The notes beneath the pieces were generated by a model, which ran no database searches, was not told the origin of the DNA, and saw only the letters and a program-made list of their open reading frames with translations. A DNA stretch of 64,000 bases from Rhizobium sp. SSA_523. GTDB taxonomy: Bacteria > Pseudomonadota > Alphaproteobacteria > Rhizobiales > Rhizobiaceae. The position numbers were made by a program, and so were the translations under genes. Location: contig NZ_CP129381.1 of assembly GCF_030435705.1 (NCBI RefSeq), positions 1,116,001 through 1,180,000 of the forward strand, in the 5' to 3' direction. This document shows, piece by piece, positions 42,865 through 51,247 of this stretch (position 1 is the stretch's first letter; the number at the start of each line of letters is the position of its first letter).

Positions 42865-43602
42865 TCAGTCATCAAGCAGGGTGGCAAGGTCACCCAGCCT
42901 GATGGTTCCGGGCTCCACCACCTCACAATAGACACCGAAATTGCGTCTATTGTGCCGCAGGACAGACCGGAGAATTTCGGGCTCCTCCGGCAGACCGGGC
43001 TGCGCGATGAAAGTCATGCCGCAGCGTTTGGTCTCTTCCGTCACCCGCAGCACGGCATTGCCGAGCTTTACCCGGCGGTCGAGCCATTGCCTTTCCTGCA
43101 GCGCTTCGCCGCCGTCATTCTCAAGGACGAAATTGGGCCGGAAACGTCGGCTGCTGACCGTATCGGGGCCGACTTTGTCTTTCAGCCATTCGAGCGATGC
43201 GGATGTGACGAGATGCACAGGGCTTGCCGCATAGCGGGTGGTGGCAAAACCATCCCTCGGCTCTAGCCCTTCCTCCGGCGAGCGACTGGGCAGCATGGCC
43301 GCTTCAAAGCCGAAATACCGGCTCAGCCTGTCGTCAAGCTCCGGCGCATCGATGGCCAACCAGGTGCCGTCCGGAAACCCGATCTCGCCGCCCTCGTCGT
43401 GCCAGCGCGCCACAAGGGCCAGCGCCGGATGCCAGCGTGCCTCCTTTTCCGGCGCGGCCGCGCGGTTTGTCTGCCGGTCGATGATCGTGAAGCGGCGGTC
43501 TTCGGGGAGGCCCGATCCTGCGAGCTCTGCCGTCGAAACCGCCTCGCCCGCCACCGAGCTGACCGGATACCGCCAGATTTCCGCAACCGATCCCAGTCTC
43601 AT
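42865..43602 (-). CDS. MOSC-domain protein
   Basis: A 245-residue protein. An N-terminal MOSC beta-barrel domain (VAEIWRYPVSSVAGEAVSTA, EDRRFTIIDRQTNR) is followed by a MOSC domain (SSRRFRPNFVLEN, then the conserved Cys in ETKRCGMTFIAQPGLPEEPE, and NFGVYCEVVEPG). MOSC proteins bind a molybdenum cofactor through that cysteine; relatives reduce N-hydroxylated compounds. The partner and substrate are unknown. The start at 43602 has AGGAGA upstream. It is divergent from the stress-protein gene. Confidence 0.9.
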   Translation of the reverse strand: MRLGSVAEIWRYPVSSVAGEAVSTAELAGSGLPEDRRFTIIDRQTNRAAAPEKEARWHPALALVARWHDEGGEIGFPDGTWLAIDAPELDDRLSRYFGFEAAMLPSRSPEEGLEPRDGFATTRYAASPVHLVTSASLEWLKDKVGPDTVSSRRFRPNFVLENDGGEALQERQWLDRRVKLGNAVLRVTEETKRCGMTFIAQPGLPEEPEILRSVLRHNRRNFGVYCEVVEPGTIRLGDLATLLDD

Positions 43603-43766
43603 AGGCTTTGCTCTCCTGACTTGCATACCATCCAGGAACGTCGCGCTGGCAACCCGGTTCCGCACGACGGCTGGCGGATTCCGGCATGCCACTATCGCCT
43701 TTGCGATCGGCGGAACTTCATCCTGCCGCAGCCGTTTCCCGTCATGACTTTGAAGAGGAGCACAAG

Positions 43767-44249
43767 ATGGCGCATAGTGAAAACGACCAGGATAAAGTTT
43801 GGGATCTGGCCAAGGATATCGGCTTCTGCATGTTGACCACCCAGTCCGGCAGCGATCTTCGCGCGCGGCCCATGTCGGCGCATGCTGAGCGTGAGGAAAA
43901 CGCCATTTACTTCCTGACCGATGTCGCCAGCCACAAGGATGAGGAAATCGCGCGCCATCCGGCGGTGTGTCTTGCCTTTGCCGATCCGAAGGGCCAGACC
44001 TATGTTTCCATTTCCGGCAGGGCCGAGATCCAGAATGACCGCGAGAAGATCAAGGAACTCTTCGCCATTCCCGCCAAAGCCTGGTGGGACAGCCCGGATG
44101 ATCCGTCCATCCGCATCCTGAAGGTAACGCCGAGCTCCGCTGAATATTGGGACAGCCCGGGAACGGTGATGAGCTACATCAAGATGGCGGCCGCGGCGGT
44201 CAGCAGCGCCAAGCCGGATATGGGCGACAATGCCACGGTCAGGCTTTAA
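43767..44249 (+). CDS. general stress protein / pyridoxamine-phosphate-oxidase-fold protein
   Basis: A 160-residue split-barrel flavin-binding protein of the GSP26 type: KVWDLAKDIGFCMLTTQSGS, LRARPMSAHAEREENAIYFL, VCLAFADPKGQTYVSISGRA, AWWDSPDDPSIRILKVTPSS. Such proteins usually bind FMN or F420-like cofactors; the role in stress is known only for a few. GAGGAG lies six bases before the ATG at 43767. It is followed by a candidate terminator at 44309. Confidence 0.92.
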   Translation: MAHSENDQDKVWDLAKDIGFCMLTTQSGSDLRARPMSAHAEREENAIYFLTDVASHKDEEIARHPAVCLAFADPKGQTYVSISGRAEIQNDREKIKELFAIPAKAWWDSPDDPSIRILKVTPSSAEYWDSPGTVMSYIKMAAAAVSSAKPDMGDNATVRL

Positions 44250-44308
44250 GGTCAGCTGAAACAGCCTGATCTCAAAAGCCTCCCGGCGTCAAACCCCGCT
44301 TCTATATG

Positions 44309-44332
44309 ACGCCCTGGCCTCCGCCGGGGCGT
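44309..44332. terminator. candidate terminator between convergent genes
   Basis: ACGCCC-N12-GGGCGT forms a 6-bp stem 60 bases after the stress-protein gene and 22 bases before the end of the oppositely oriented GntR gene; the flanking bases are A/T-containing but no long T-run is present. Confidence 0.4.
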
Positions 44333-44353
44333 AAACCTCGCGTGGCGGCGGCC

Positions 44354-45067
44354 TTACGCTTCCGACAAGACGTCCTTCAACGCGCGCCCTTCGCGTGGCT
44401 GGAGGTCGAGATCGGCTTCCACATGGTCGATGTGGTGGATCATCAAGGCTGTGGCTCGGTCGACCTCACCCTTTTCCAGGGCATCGACGATCTGCGAGTG
44501 CTCGCTATGACCGCAGCTGGAGATGCCGGAGCGCCCGTACAGGGCGATGACCAGCGAACTGCGGGCCACCAATTCCTCCATGAACTTGCGCAAGATGGCA
44601 TTGCCGCTGACGGCCGCCAGCAGAAGATGGAAATCGCCTGAGGCCTTGATCTCGGCGCGACGCGCCGAGGACCCGCGCTCATTCATATAACCGGCTTCTT
44701 CCTCCAATTGCCGGCGAAAGGTGACGACGTCGTCGGGCGTCATATGCTCGATGGCGGCGGCGATGATGCCGGGCTCGATCAGGCGGCGGGACGCGAAAAT
44801 CTGCCGCGCCTCCTCCGGCGACGGATTGGACACGAAGGCGCCGCGATTGCGCTCGGTCCTGACCAGACCTTCGAATGTCAGCATCTGCAGCGCCGCCCGT
44901 GCCACCGTGCGGCTTACCTCGAACAGCGTGCCAACCTCGCTCTCCGTCAGTTTCGTTCCCGGCGCAAGCCTTCGGTCGATGATCGCATTGCGCAGGGCCT
45001 CGCGGATCGCCAGCGCGCGGTCTTCGGGATTGGAATCGGTGAAGATGATCTTGTCGCTGATGCTCAT
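44354..45067 (-). CDS. GntR-family regulator, FCD subfamily
   Basis: A 237-residue protein. The winged helix is at about residues 18-85 (AIREALRNAIIDRRLAPGTK, then LFEVSRTVARAALQMLTFEG). The FCD domain has RLIEPGIIAAAIEHM, DFHLLLAAVSGN and HSQIVDALEKGEVD. It is divergent from the ABC transporter operon and is its probable regulator. A large nested dyad (45120-45179) lies in the 235-base gap and is the natural candidate operator. Confidence 0.92.
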   Translation of the reverse strand: MSISDKIIFTDSNPEDRALAIREALRNAIIDRRLAPGTKLTESEVGTLFEVSRTVARAALQMLTFEGLVRTERNRGAFVSNPSPEEARQIFASRRLIEPGIIAAAIEHMTPDDVVTFRRQLEEEAGYMNERGSSARRAEIKASGDFHLLLAAVSGNAILRKFMEELVARSSLVIALYGRSGISSCGHSEHSQIVDALEKGEVDRATALMIHHIDHVEADLDLQPREGRALKDVLSEA

Positions 45068-45119
45068 GGCCTGACCCGCTATGATCCCCTTCTACCGCTG
45101 CCGGCCACCCATGCCAAGA

Positions 45120-45179
45120 CGATTGTTTTCGATCGCCTGCTTGATTGCATACAATTTCGCCATGCCTGAAAAACAATCG
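45120..45179. promoter_or_regulatory. nested dyad operator before the polyamine-type ABC operon
   Basis: Inner near-palindrome ATTGCATACAAT (45144-45155) is flanked by outer inverted arms CGATTGTTTTC (45120-45130) and GAAAAACAATCG (45168-45179). Both dyads share the centre at 45149.5. The inner word is close to the TTGTATACAA type bound by FCD GntR proteins. It lies 53-112 bases before the GntR start. Confidence 0.6.
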
Positions 45180-45302
45180 CTTGAATATTAGGCGGTTCTT
45201 CGAGCGTGGATGTGTCTGCCGCGCAGAGCCCTCGGATTAACAAGAGCTTAAGCCATCTGGCATGGATGATGCATTGCAATATCCGACGCAAGGGGGCGCC
45301 GG

Positions 45303-46394
45303 ATGAGCAAAGCTGCTGAGATCGACATTGTATCCGTTTCGAAGATTTACGGCGCCACGACTGCCGTCCATTCCATCAGCCTGAAAATCCCCGCCGGCAC
45401 CTATTGTTGCCTCCTCGGTCCGTCCGGATGCGGCAAGACTTCGACGCTGCGGATGATTGCCGGACATGAGACGATCTCCGCCGGCGACATCCGGCTTGGC
45501 CATACCGTGGTCACCGATCTCCCGCCTGCCCGCCGGGGAACGGCGATGATGTTCCAGTCCTATGCCCTGTTCCCCCATCTCGACCTCATCGACAATGTCG
45601 CCTTCTCCCTCAAGATGAAAGGCGTGGCAAAGGAGGAACGGCGGGCCAAGGCTCTCGACATGTTGCGGCTGATGCAGCTGGAAGCCTATGCGACCCGCCG
45701 GCCGGCGCAGCTTTCGGGCGGCCAGCAGCAGCGCGTGGCGCTGGCCCGCGCGCTGATCACCGATCCGGAGGCCTTGCTGCTGGATGAACCGCTTTCGGCG
45801 CTCGATCCCTTCCTCAAGATCCGCATGCGCGCCGAGCTGAAGAAGCTGCAGGCAAGGCTGGGCATCACCTTCGTGCATGTGACGCATAGTCAGGAGGAGG
45901 CCATGGCGCTTGCCGATATCATCGTCATCATGAATGACGGCCGCATCGAACAGGCCGCCGCGCCCCGGCAGGTCTTCGAACGGCCGGCCACGGCCTTCGT
46001 CGCCCGCTTCATGGGCGATCACAACGTCATATCCGGCCGCGCGGCGCCCCTTGCAGGTGACGATGTCATGGTCTCGGTTCCTGCCGGCGGCGATTTTCTG
46101 GCAAGCGGCGCCACAGGCCAGGATCTGGACGACACAGTCGACATCGCCATCCGCACCGATCATGTGCGTCTCGGCCCGCCTTCCGAAAAGGGCCTCGGCT
46201 TCACCGGCTCCGTCACCAATGTCGAGTATCGCGGGTCTTCGGTGAAGCTCTCCGTCAGCGGCGCCGGGATCGACGATTTCACGGCCATCCTCAGCGACAC
46301 CGCCTTCTTCGCCAATCCGGTGAAGGTGGGAGAGGCCATTTCTCTTGCCTGGGACAAGACCGACGCGATCGTGCTTGGCAGGCTGAAACACTGA
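45303..46394 (+). CDS. ABC transporter ATPase, spermidine/putrescine type (PotA-like)
   Basis: A 363-residue ATPase. Walker A GPSGCGKT (39-46), Q-loop MMFQSYALFPHLD, signature QLSGGQQQRVALARAL, Walker B LLLDEPLSALDPF and H-loop VTHSQEEAMALAD are all intact, and a TOBE domain covers about residues 270-360. It energises uptake of a solute captured by the Tat-exported binding protein encoded next. The operon continues with two permeases, a racemase and an acetyltransferase. The solute is likely a polyamine-like or amino-acid-derived compound. Confidence 0.94.
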   Translation: MSKAAEIDIVSVSKIYGATTAVHSISLKIPAGTYCCLLGPSGCGKTSTLRMIAGHETISAGDIRLGHTVVTDLPPARRGTAMMFQSYALFPHLDLIDNVAFSLKMKGVAKEERRAKALDMLRLMQLEAYATRRPAQLSGGQQQRVALARALITDPEALLLDEPLSALDPFLKIRMRAELKKLQARLGITFVHVTHSQEEAMALADIIVIMNDGRIEQAAAPRQVFERPATAFVARFMGDHNVISGRAAPLAGDDVMVSVPAGGDFLASGATGQDLDDTVDIAIRTDHVRLGPPSEKGLGFTGSVTNVEYRGSSVKLSVSGAGIDDFTAILSDTAFFANPVKVGEAISLAWDKTDAIVLGRLKH

Positions 46395-46430
46395 ATGCCA
46401 CAAAAATCCAACCAGAGGAGAACAAAGGCA

Positions 46431-47717
46431 ATGACTGAGACAAAAACCAAGCAAGGCCTGTCGCGCCGCGCACTTCTGAAAACGGCCTCCGCCGCCGCCG
46501 GCCTGGCCGCCGGCTCGGGCGCCATTACCGGCTTCCCGACAATCTGGGCGCAGAACCCGATCACGCTCCGCCAGTTCGGCACCGGCGTGTCGAACCTCAA
46601 TGCGATTGCTGAGAAGTGCAAGGCCGACCTCGGCATCACGCTCGAGATGACGGCAACGGATTCCGACGCCGCAGCGCAGCGCGCCGTGACGCAGCCGAAT
46701 TCCTATGACATTGCCGACATCGAATACTGGATCCTGAAGAAGGTCTATCCGGCGGGCGTCATCCAGCCGATGGATGTCAAGAAGCTGAAATATTACGACA
46801 AGGTCGTTCCGCTCTTCAAGACCGGCAAGCTGAAGCCCGACAGCGTGATCGCCCAGGGTACCGCGCCGCATACGGTCGGCTTTGTCGAGAAGCCGGGCAC
46901 CAAGACCTTCGCCAAGGGTGAAACCGAATGGTTCACCATGATGCCGACGATCTACAATGCCGATACGCTCGGCATTCGTCCCGATCTGGTCGGTCGCGAG
47001 ATTTCCAGCTGGGCCGATATCATGGACCCGGCCTTCAAGGGCAAGACCTCCATCCTCAACATTCCCTCGATCGGCATCATGGATGCGGCGATGATCATGG
47101 AGGCGATGGGCAATATCAAATATGCCGACAAGGGCAATATGACGAAGGAGGAGATCGACAAGACGATCGACTTCCTGATCAAGGCCAAGCAGGACGGGCA
47201 GTTCCGGGCCTTCTGGAAGAGTTTCGACGAATCCGTCAACCTGATGGCCTCGGGCGAAGTCGTGATCCAGTCCATGTGGTCGCCGGCCGTTGCTGCCGTG
47301 CGCTCCAAGGGCATTGCCTGCAAATACCAGCCGCTCAAGGAAGGCTACCGCTCGTGGGGCGGCGGTCTCGGCCTTGCCGCTCACCTGTCCGGCGCAAAGC
47401 TCGACGCCGCTTACGAATATATCAACTGGTATACGTCTGGATGGGTCGGCGCCTATCTCAACCGCCAGGGCTATTATTCCGCCGCCATGGAAACGGCCAA
47501 GCAGCATATGTCGGCTGACGAATGGGGTTACTGGGTCGAGGGCAAGCCGGCCCAGGGCGATATCGTGGCGCCCGACGGCAAGGTCATGGAAAAGGCCGGC
47601 GCCGTACGCGATGGCGGCTCCTTCGACGAGCGCATGGGCCGCGTGGCCTGCTGGAACTCGGTGATGGACGAGGACCGCTATATGGTTCGCCGCTGGAACG
47701 AGTTCATCGCAGCGTAA
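46431..47717 (+). CDS. ABC transporter substrate-binding protein (PotD-like), Tat-exported
   Basis: A 428-residue binding protein. The N-terminus carries a twin-arginine signal (SRRALLKTASAAAGLAAGSG), ending near the IWAQNP region. The fold is the spermidine/putrescine type: LRQFGTGVSNLNAIAEKCKA, YDIADIEYWILKKVYPAG, GFVEKPGTKTFAKGETEW and INWYTSGWVGAYLNRQGYYS. The start at 46431 is preceded by AGAGGAG; an in-frame ATG at 46395 just after the ATPase stop is less likely. Tat export suggests it binds its ligand or cofactor after folding in the cytoplasm, or simply family history. Confidence 0.93.
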   Translation: MTETKTKQGLSRRALLKTASAAAGLAAGSGAITGFPTIWAQNPITLRQFGTGVSNLNAIAEKCKADLGITLEMTATDSDAAAQRAVTQPNSYDIADIEYWILKKVYPAGVIQPMDVKKLKYYDKVVPLFKTGKLKPDSVIAQGTAPHTVGFVEKPGTKTFAKGETEWFTMMPTIYNADTLGIRPDLVGREISSWADIMDPAFKGKTSILNIPSIGIMDAAMIMEAMGNIKYADKGNMTKEEIDKTIDFLIKAKQDGQFRAFWKSFDESVNLMASGEVVIQSMWSPAVAAVRSKGIACKYQPLKEGYRSWGGGLGLAAHLSGAKLDAAYEYINWYTSGWVGAYLNRQGYYSAAMETAKQHMSADEWGYWVEGKPAQGDIVAPDGKVMEKAGAVRDGGSFDERMGRVACWNSVMDEDRYMVRRWNEFIAA

Positions 47718-47724
47718 GGCAAAA

Positions 47725-47809
47725 CCCTCCGGCCTGCCCTTCGATGGAGGGCAATGCCGGCCCGCATGGCGTCTCCCCCTTTGGGGGAGATGGCCGGCAG
47801 GCCAGAGGG
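47725..47809. repeat. palindromic mosaic element in the operon
   Basis: Outer arms of 14 bases with one mismatch (47725-47738 and 47796-47809) enclose two smaller hairpins: TGCCCT/AGGGCA, and TCTCCCCC-TTT-GGGGGAGA (47772-47790). The composition and cloverleaf form resemble rhizobial intergenic mosaic (RIME-like) elements. It sits between the binding-protein and permease genes and may lower or stabilise the downstream message. Family assignment is from memory of such elements, not a search. Confidence 0.65.
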
Positions 47810-47833
47810 AGAAACCCAAAGGAGAGACGACCC

Positions 47834-48739
47834 ATGTCGACCATTCGATTTATCGGTGCAGGCACGCCGCGGCCGCAGCAGCCATTGCGCATCTCGCCGA
47901 AGCTCGTCTCCTATCTCCAGGCGGCGCCGCTTGCTGTCATTCTTTGCGGCTTCCTGCTTCTGCCGATCCTGATGATCGCCGTCGTCAGCTTCTGGGATTA
48001 TGACTTTGCCCAGATGTATCCCGATTTCCTGACGATGAACTATGTCGAGACGCTCGGCTCCTGGGTAACCTGGAAGACCTATCTCAACACGCTGAAATTT
48101 TCCTTTCTCGTCTGGGCGGTCACACTCTTCGTCGGCTTCTGGGTCGCCTATTTCCTCGCTTTCCATATCCGCACCAGCGCCATGCAGATGGTGCTTTTCC
48201 TCGTCTGCACAGTGCCGTTCCTGACATCCAACATCATCCGCATGATCTCCTGGATCCCGGTCCTGGGGCGAAACGGCCTGGTGAACTCGAGTTTGATCAG
48301 CACCGGGCTGATCAGCGAACCGATCGAATGGCTGCTTTATTCCGATTTTGCCGTCGTTCTGGCCATGGTGCATCTCTACACGCTGTTCATGGTCACGCCG
48401 ATCTTCAACACGCTGATGCGCATCGACAGATCGCTCGTGGAGGCCGCCCGTGACGCCGGCGCATCCGGCTGGCAAACCCTGACCAATGTCATCCTGCCGC
48501 TTGCAAAGCCCGGAATGGCCATCGGCACGATCTTCGTCGTCACCCTGGTCATGGCGGATTTCTCGACGGTTCAGGTCATGTCCGGCGGCCAGAGCGCCTC
48601 AGTGGCGCTGATGATGAAGAACCAGATGTCACTCCTGCAATATCCGGCCGCGGCGGCCAACGCGGTCGTACTGCTCGCCCTCGTTCTCCTGATGGTCGCG
48701 GGTATCTTGCGCATCGTCGACATCCGCAAGGAGCTTTAA
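47834..48739 (+). CDS. ABC transporter permease (PotB-like)
   Basis: A 301-residue permease with six predicted membrane helices (AVILCGFLLLPILMIAVVSF first) and the conserved EAA loop EAARDAGASGWQTLTNVILP near residue 210. It pairs with the permease encoded next, overlapping closely (one base between stop and next ATG). The start at 47834 follows the sequence GGAGAGACGACCC. It forms half of the inner-membrane channel. Confidence 0.93.
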   Translation: MSTIRFIGAGTPRPQQPLRISPKLVSYLQAAPLAVILCGFLLLPILMIAVVSFWDYDFAQMYPDFLTMNYVETLGSWVTWKTYLNTLKFSFLVWAVTLFVGFWVAYFLAFHIRTSAMQMVLFLVCTVPFLTSNIIRMISWIPVLGRNGLVNSSLISTGLISEPIEWLLYSDFAVVLAMVHLYTLFMVTPIFNTLMRIDRSLVEAARDAGASGWQTLTNVILPLAKPGMAIGTIFVVTLVMADFSTVQVMSGGQSASVALMMKNQMSLLQYPAAAANAVVLLALVLLMVAGILRIVDIRKEL

Positions 48740-48740
48740 G

Positions 48741-49559
48741 ATGCATGCTGACAAACGCGGCCGCGAATTCTACCTCCTGGCGATCTTCTTCGCGCTCTTC
48801 GTGCTGTTCCTGTACGGACCGCTTTCCGCCATCCTCATTCTCTCCTTCCAGGGCCCCAATGGCGGCCTCACCTTCCCCTTGAACGGGGTGTCGCTGCGCT
48901 GGTTCGCCAATCTTTTCGAGACGCAGGCGGTCGGCGATTTCGGGGGTTCCTTCAGGCGATCTGCCGTGCTCGGCATCATGGTCATGCTCGTCACCGTGGT
49001 GGTGTCGCTTCTGGCCGGCCTCGCCTTTCGCCGCCGCTTCATCGGCGCGACGGCGCTGTTCTACCTGTCCGTCGCGAGCCTCGTCGTGCCCTCCATCATC
49101 ATTTCGCTCGGGATCGGCGTCGTCTTCCAGCAGCTCGGCCTGCAGCCGACATGGTACACCTCGGCCTTTGGCGCACATCTCACCTGGACGCTGCCCTTCG
49201 GCGTGCTCATCATGTTTGCGGTCTTCAACCGCTTCTCTCCGGCCTATGAGGAGGCTGCCCGGGATCTCGGCGCGACATCCTGGCAGACATTTCGCCATGT
49301 CGTGCTGCCCATGATTGCGCCGAGCCTCGTCGGCGTCGGGCTGTTCGGCTTCACGCTCTCCTACGATGAATTTGCGCGAACCCTCATGACCGCCGGCACC
49401 TTCAACACCCTGCCCCTCGAGATCTACGGCATGACCACCAATGTCACCACGCCCGTTCTTTATGCGCTGGGCACGGTCACCACCGTCTTCTCCTTCCTTG
49501 TCATTGCCGGGACGCTCGGCCTCATCATCCGCCTCAACCGGCGCGGCCGCGCTTCGTGA
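48741..49559 (+). CDS. ABC transporter permease (PotC-like)
   Basis: A 272-residue permease with six predicted membrane helices (FYLLAIFFALFVLFLYGPLS first) and the EAA loop EEAARDLGATSWQTFRHVVL. It is the second channel subunit, immediately downstream of the first, and is followed 19 bases later by the racemase gene. The family imports polyamines and related cations or amino-acid derivatives. Confidence 0.93.
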   Translation: MHADKRGREFYLLAIFFALFVLFLYGPLSAILILSFQGPNGGLTFPLNGVSLRWFANLFETQAVGDFGGSFRRSAVLGIMVMLVTVVVSLLAGLAFRRRFIGATALFYLSVASLVVPSIIISLGIGVVFQQLGLQPTWYTSAFGAHLTWTLPFGVLIMFAVFNRFSPAYEEAARDLGATSWQTFRHVVLPMIAPSLVGVGLFGFTLSYDEFARTLMTAGTFNTLPLEIYGMTTNVTTPVLYALGTVTTVFSFLVIAGTLGLIIRLNRRGRAS

Positions 49560-49578
49560 GCGGGAAAGACGTGACCCC

Positions 49579-50325
49579 ATGCGCATCTTGATCGTCAACC
49601 CGAACACCACTGCCAGCATGACCTCGACCATCGCCGATTCGGCGCGGCGGGTCGCCAATGGCGACACCGAGATCGAGGCGGTCACCTCGTCCATGGGGCC
49701 GGCCTCCATCGAGGGTTATTACGACGAAGCCTTCGCCGTGCCCGGCCTGTTGCTGGAGGTTGCCCGCGCCGAGCAATCGGGCGCCGACGCGGCGATCATC
49801 GCCTGTTTCGACGATACCGGCCTGGATGCCGCCCGGACGCTTGCGCGCATCCCGGTCGTCGGGATCTGCGAGGCGGCGCTTGCCTCGACTGCCTTCATCG
49901 CCCAGCGCTTCACCATCGTCACCACCATGGAGCGCTCGCGCCTGCCGCTGGAACATCTGGTTCATCGCTACGGCATGACGGGCCGCTGCAAGGTAAGAGC
50001 GGCCGATATTCCGGTTCTATCCTTGGAAGATCCGACCTCCAATGCCCGCGACCGTCTGTGCCGCGAGATTGCCGCAGCGCTGAGCGAGGATGGGGCAGAA
50101 GCGATCGTGCTTGGCTGCGCCGGCATGGCGGAGCTTACCGCCGAGCTTCGAGCGGAATTCGGGGTGCCCGTCGTCGATGGCGTGGCGGCCGCCGTCAAAC
50201 AGGCGGAGGCGCTGGTCAAACTGGGCCTGGCGACTGCCAAGCGCGGCGCCTATGCCACACCGGTGCACAAGCCCTACAAAGGTCTGCTGGAAGCCTTCGC
50301 GCCACAGACGCTCGCCGCCTCATGA
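49579..50325 (+). CDS. Asp/Glu/hydantoin racemase family protein
   Basis: A 248-residue protein with the two-cysteine active site of cofactor-independent racemases: IIACFDDTGLDAARTL (first Cys about residue 75) and IVLGCAGMAELTAEL (second Cys about 180). The N-terminus RILIVNPNTTASMTSTIADS is characteristic of hydantoin racemases. It interconverts stereoisomers of a hydantoin or amino-acid derivative in the cytoplasm. It follows the permease by 19 bases and overlaps the acetyltransferase start by 4 bases (ATGA). Combined with the oxidase cluster downstream, it suggests conversion of imported L or D forms. Confidence 0.92.
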   Translation: MRILIVNPNTTASMTSTIADSARRVANGDTEIEAVTSSMGPASIEGYYDEAFAVPGLLLEVARAEQSGADAAIIACFDDTGLDAARTLARIPVVGICEAALASTAFIAQRFTIVTTMERSRLPLEHLVHRYGMTGRCKVRAADIPVLSLEDPTSNARDRLCREIAAALSEDGAEAIVLGCAGMAELTAELRAEFGVPVVDGVAAAVKQAEALVKLGLATAKRGAYATPVHKPYKGLLEAFAPQTLAAS

Positions 50326-51191
50326 GCAAGGAACCGACGATACCCGCTGCAAACATTCGTGGCACGGTCCTGCGTCCGGTCGACGAGCAGGATGTCGAAA
50401 TCCTGATCGACTGGGCCCGCCGGGAAGGCTGGAACCCCGGTCTAGCCGATGCTGAAGCCTTTCACGCCGCCGATCAAGAGGGCTTTATCGGGTGCTACCT
50501 CGGCAACCGGCTCGTCTCGGGCATTGCCGCTGTCCGCTACGGCGAAAGCTTTGGCTTCATCGGACTTTACATCACTGCGGAAGACTGCCGTGGCCAAGGC
50601 CTGGGTCGAGCGGTCTGGGACGCCGGAATGCGCCATCTGGAAGGGCGGACGATCTGCCTCGATGGCGTTGTCGAACAGCAGGCGAACTATCGGCGGATGG
50701 GCTTCGAGCCCGCCTACGACACTCTTCGCTGGAGCGGCCGGTGGCAGGGCAGCGCAGCCTCGGCCGAAGTCGTCCTGGCAGGCCCGGAACTGCTGGAGGC
50801 CATTCTCGCCTGCGACGCACTCTATTTTCCTGAACCCAGGCGTGATTTCCTGACCAGATGGCTGATGCCGCCAAGACAGGTGCTGGCGCTGGTCAGGAAC
50901 GGGCGGGTGGAAGCCTATGGGGTCATGCGGGAAACGCATGACGGCTGGAAGATCGGGCCGCTCTTTGCCGAGACGCCCGAGGATGCGCAACAGATTTTGG
51001 CCAACGGCGCCGCCCGACTATCCGGGCAGGTGCTGCATCTCGATGTTCCGGAGCCGCAGCTGAGTTTCGCCGCCTTCCTGAAAGACAAGGGCTTCAGCCG
51101 CGGCTTCCAGACCACCCGGATGTATCGCGGTTCGCCCGCCGCGGTAAGGGCAGATGGCATTTTTGCCGTGACCACGCTCGAGCTTGGCTGA
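50322..51191 (+). CDS. GNAT acetyltransferase with C-terminal second domain
   Basis: A 289-residue protein. The first GNAT domain covers about residues 12-145; its acetyl-CoA motif is ITAEDCRGQGLGRAVWDAGM. A second GNAT-like region (about 155-285; VRNGRVEAYGVMRETHDGWK, then GPLFAETPEDAQQIL) resembles the YitH-type C-terminal domain. It probably N-acetylates an amine from the transported compound, though the acceptor is unknown. Its ATG overlaps the racemase stop. It is the last gene of this operon. Confidence 0.9.
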   Translation: MSKEPTIPAANIRGTVLRPVDEQDVEILIDWARREGWNPGLADAEAFHAADQEGFIGCYLGNRLVSGIAAVRYGESFGFIGLYITAEDCRGQGLGRAVWDAGMRHLEGRTICLDGVVEQQANYRRMGFEPAYDTLRWSGRWQGSAASAEVVLAGPELLEAILACDALYFPEPRRDFLTRWLMPPRQVLALVRNGRVEAYGVMRETHDGWKIGPLFAETPEDAQQILANGAARLSGQVLHLDVPEPQLSFAAFLKDKGFSRGFQTTRMYRGSPAAVRADGIFAVTTLELG

Positions 51192-51247
51192 TAGCATCGC
51201 CAAGCGTTGTGGCCGGATCCTGCGTCTCTCCATGAGCAAATCGCCGG

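Noticed and set aside
45237..47819. 860-codon open frame on the minus strand opposite the ABC transporter genes
   Set aside because: It lies opposite three recognisable genes with full family motifs. Its own translation shows no domain and has the skewed composition of an antisense shadow in high-GC DNA.
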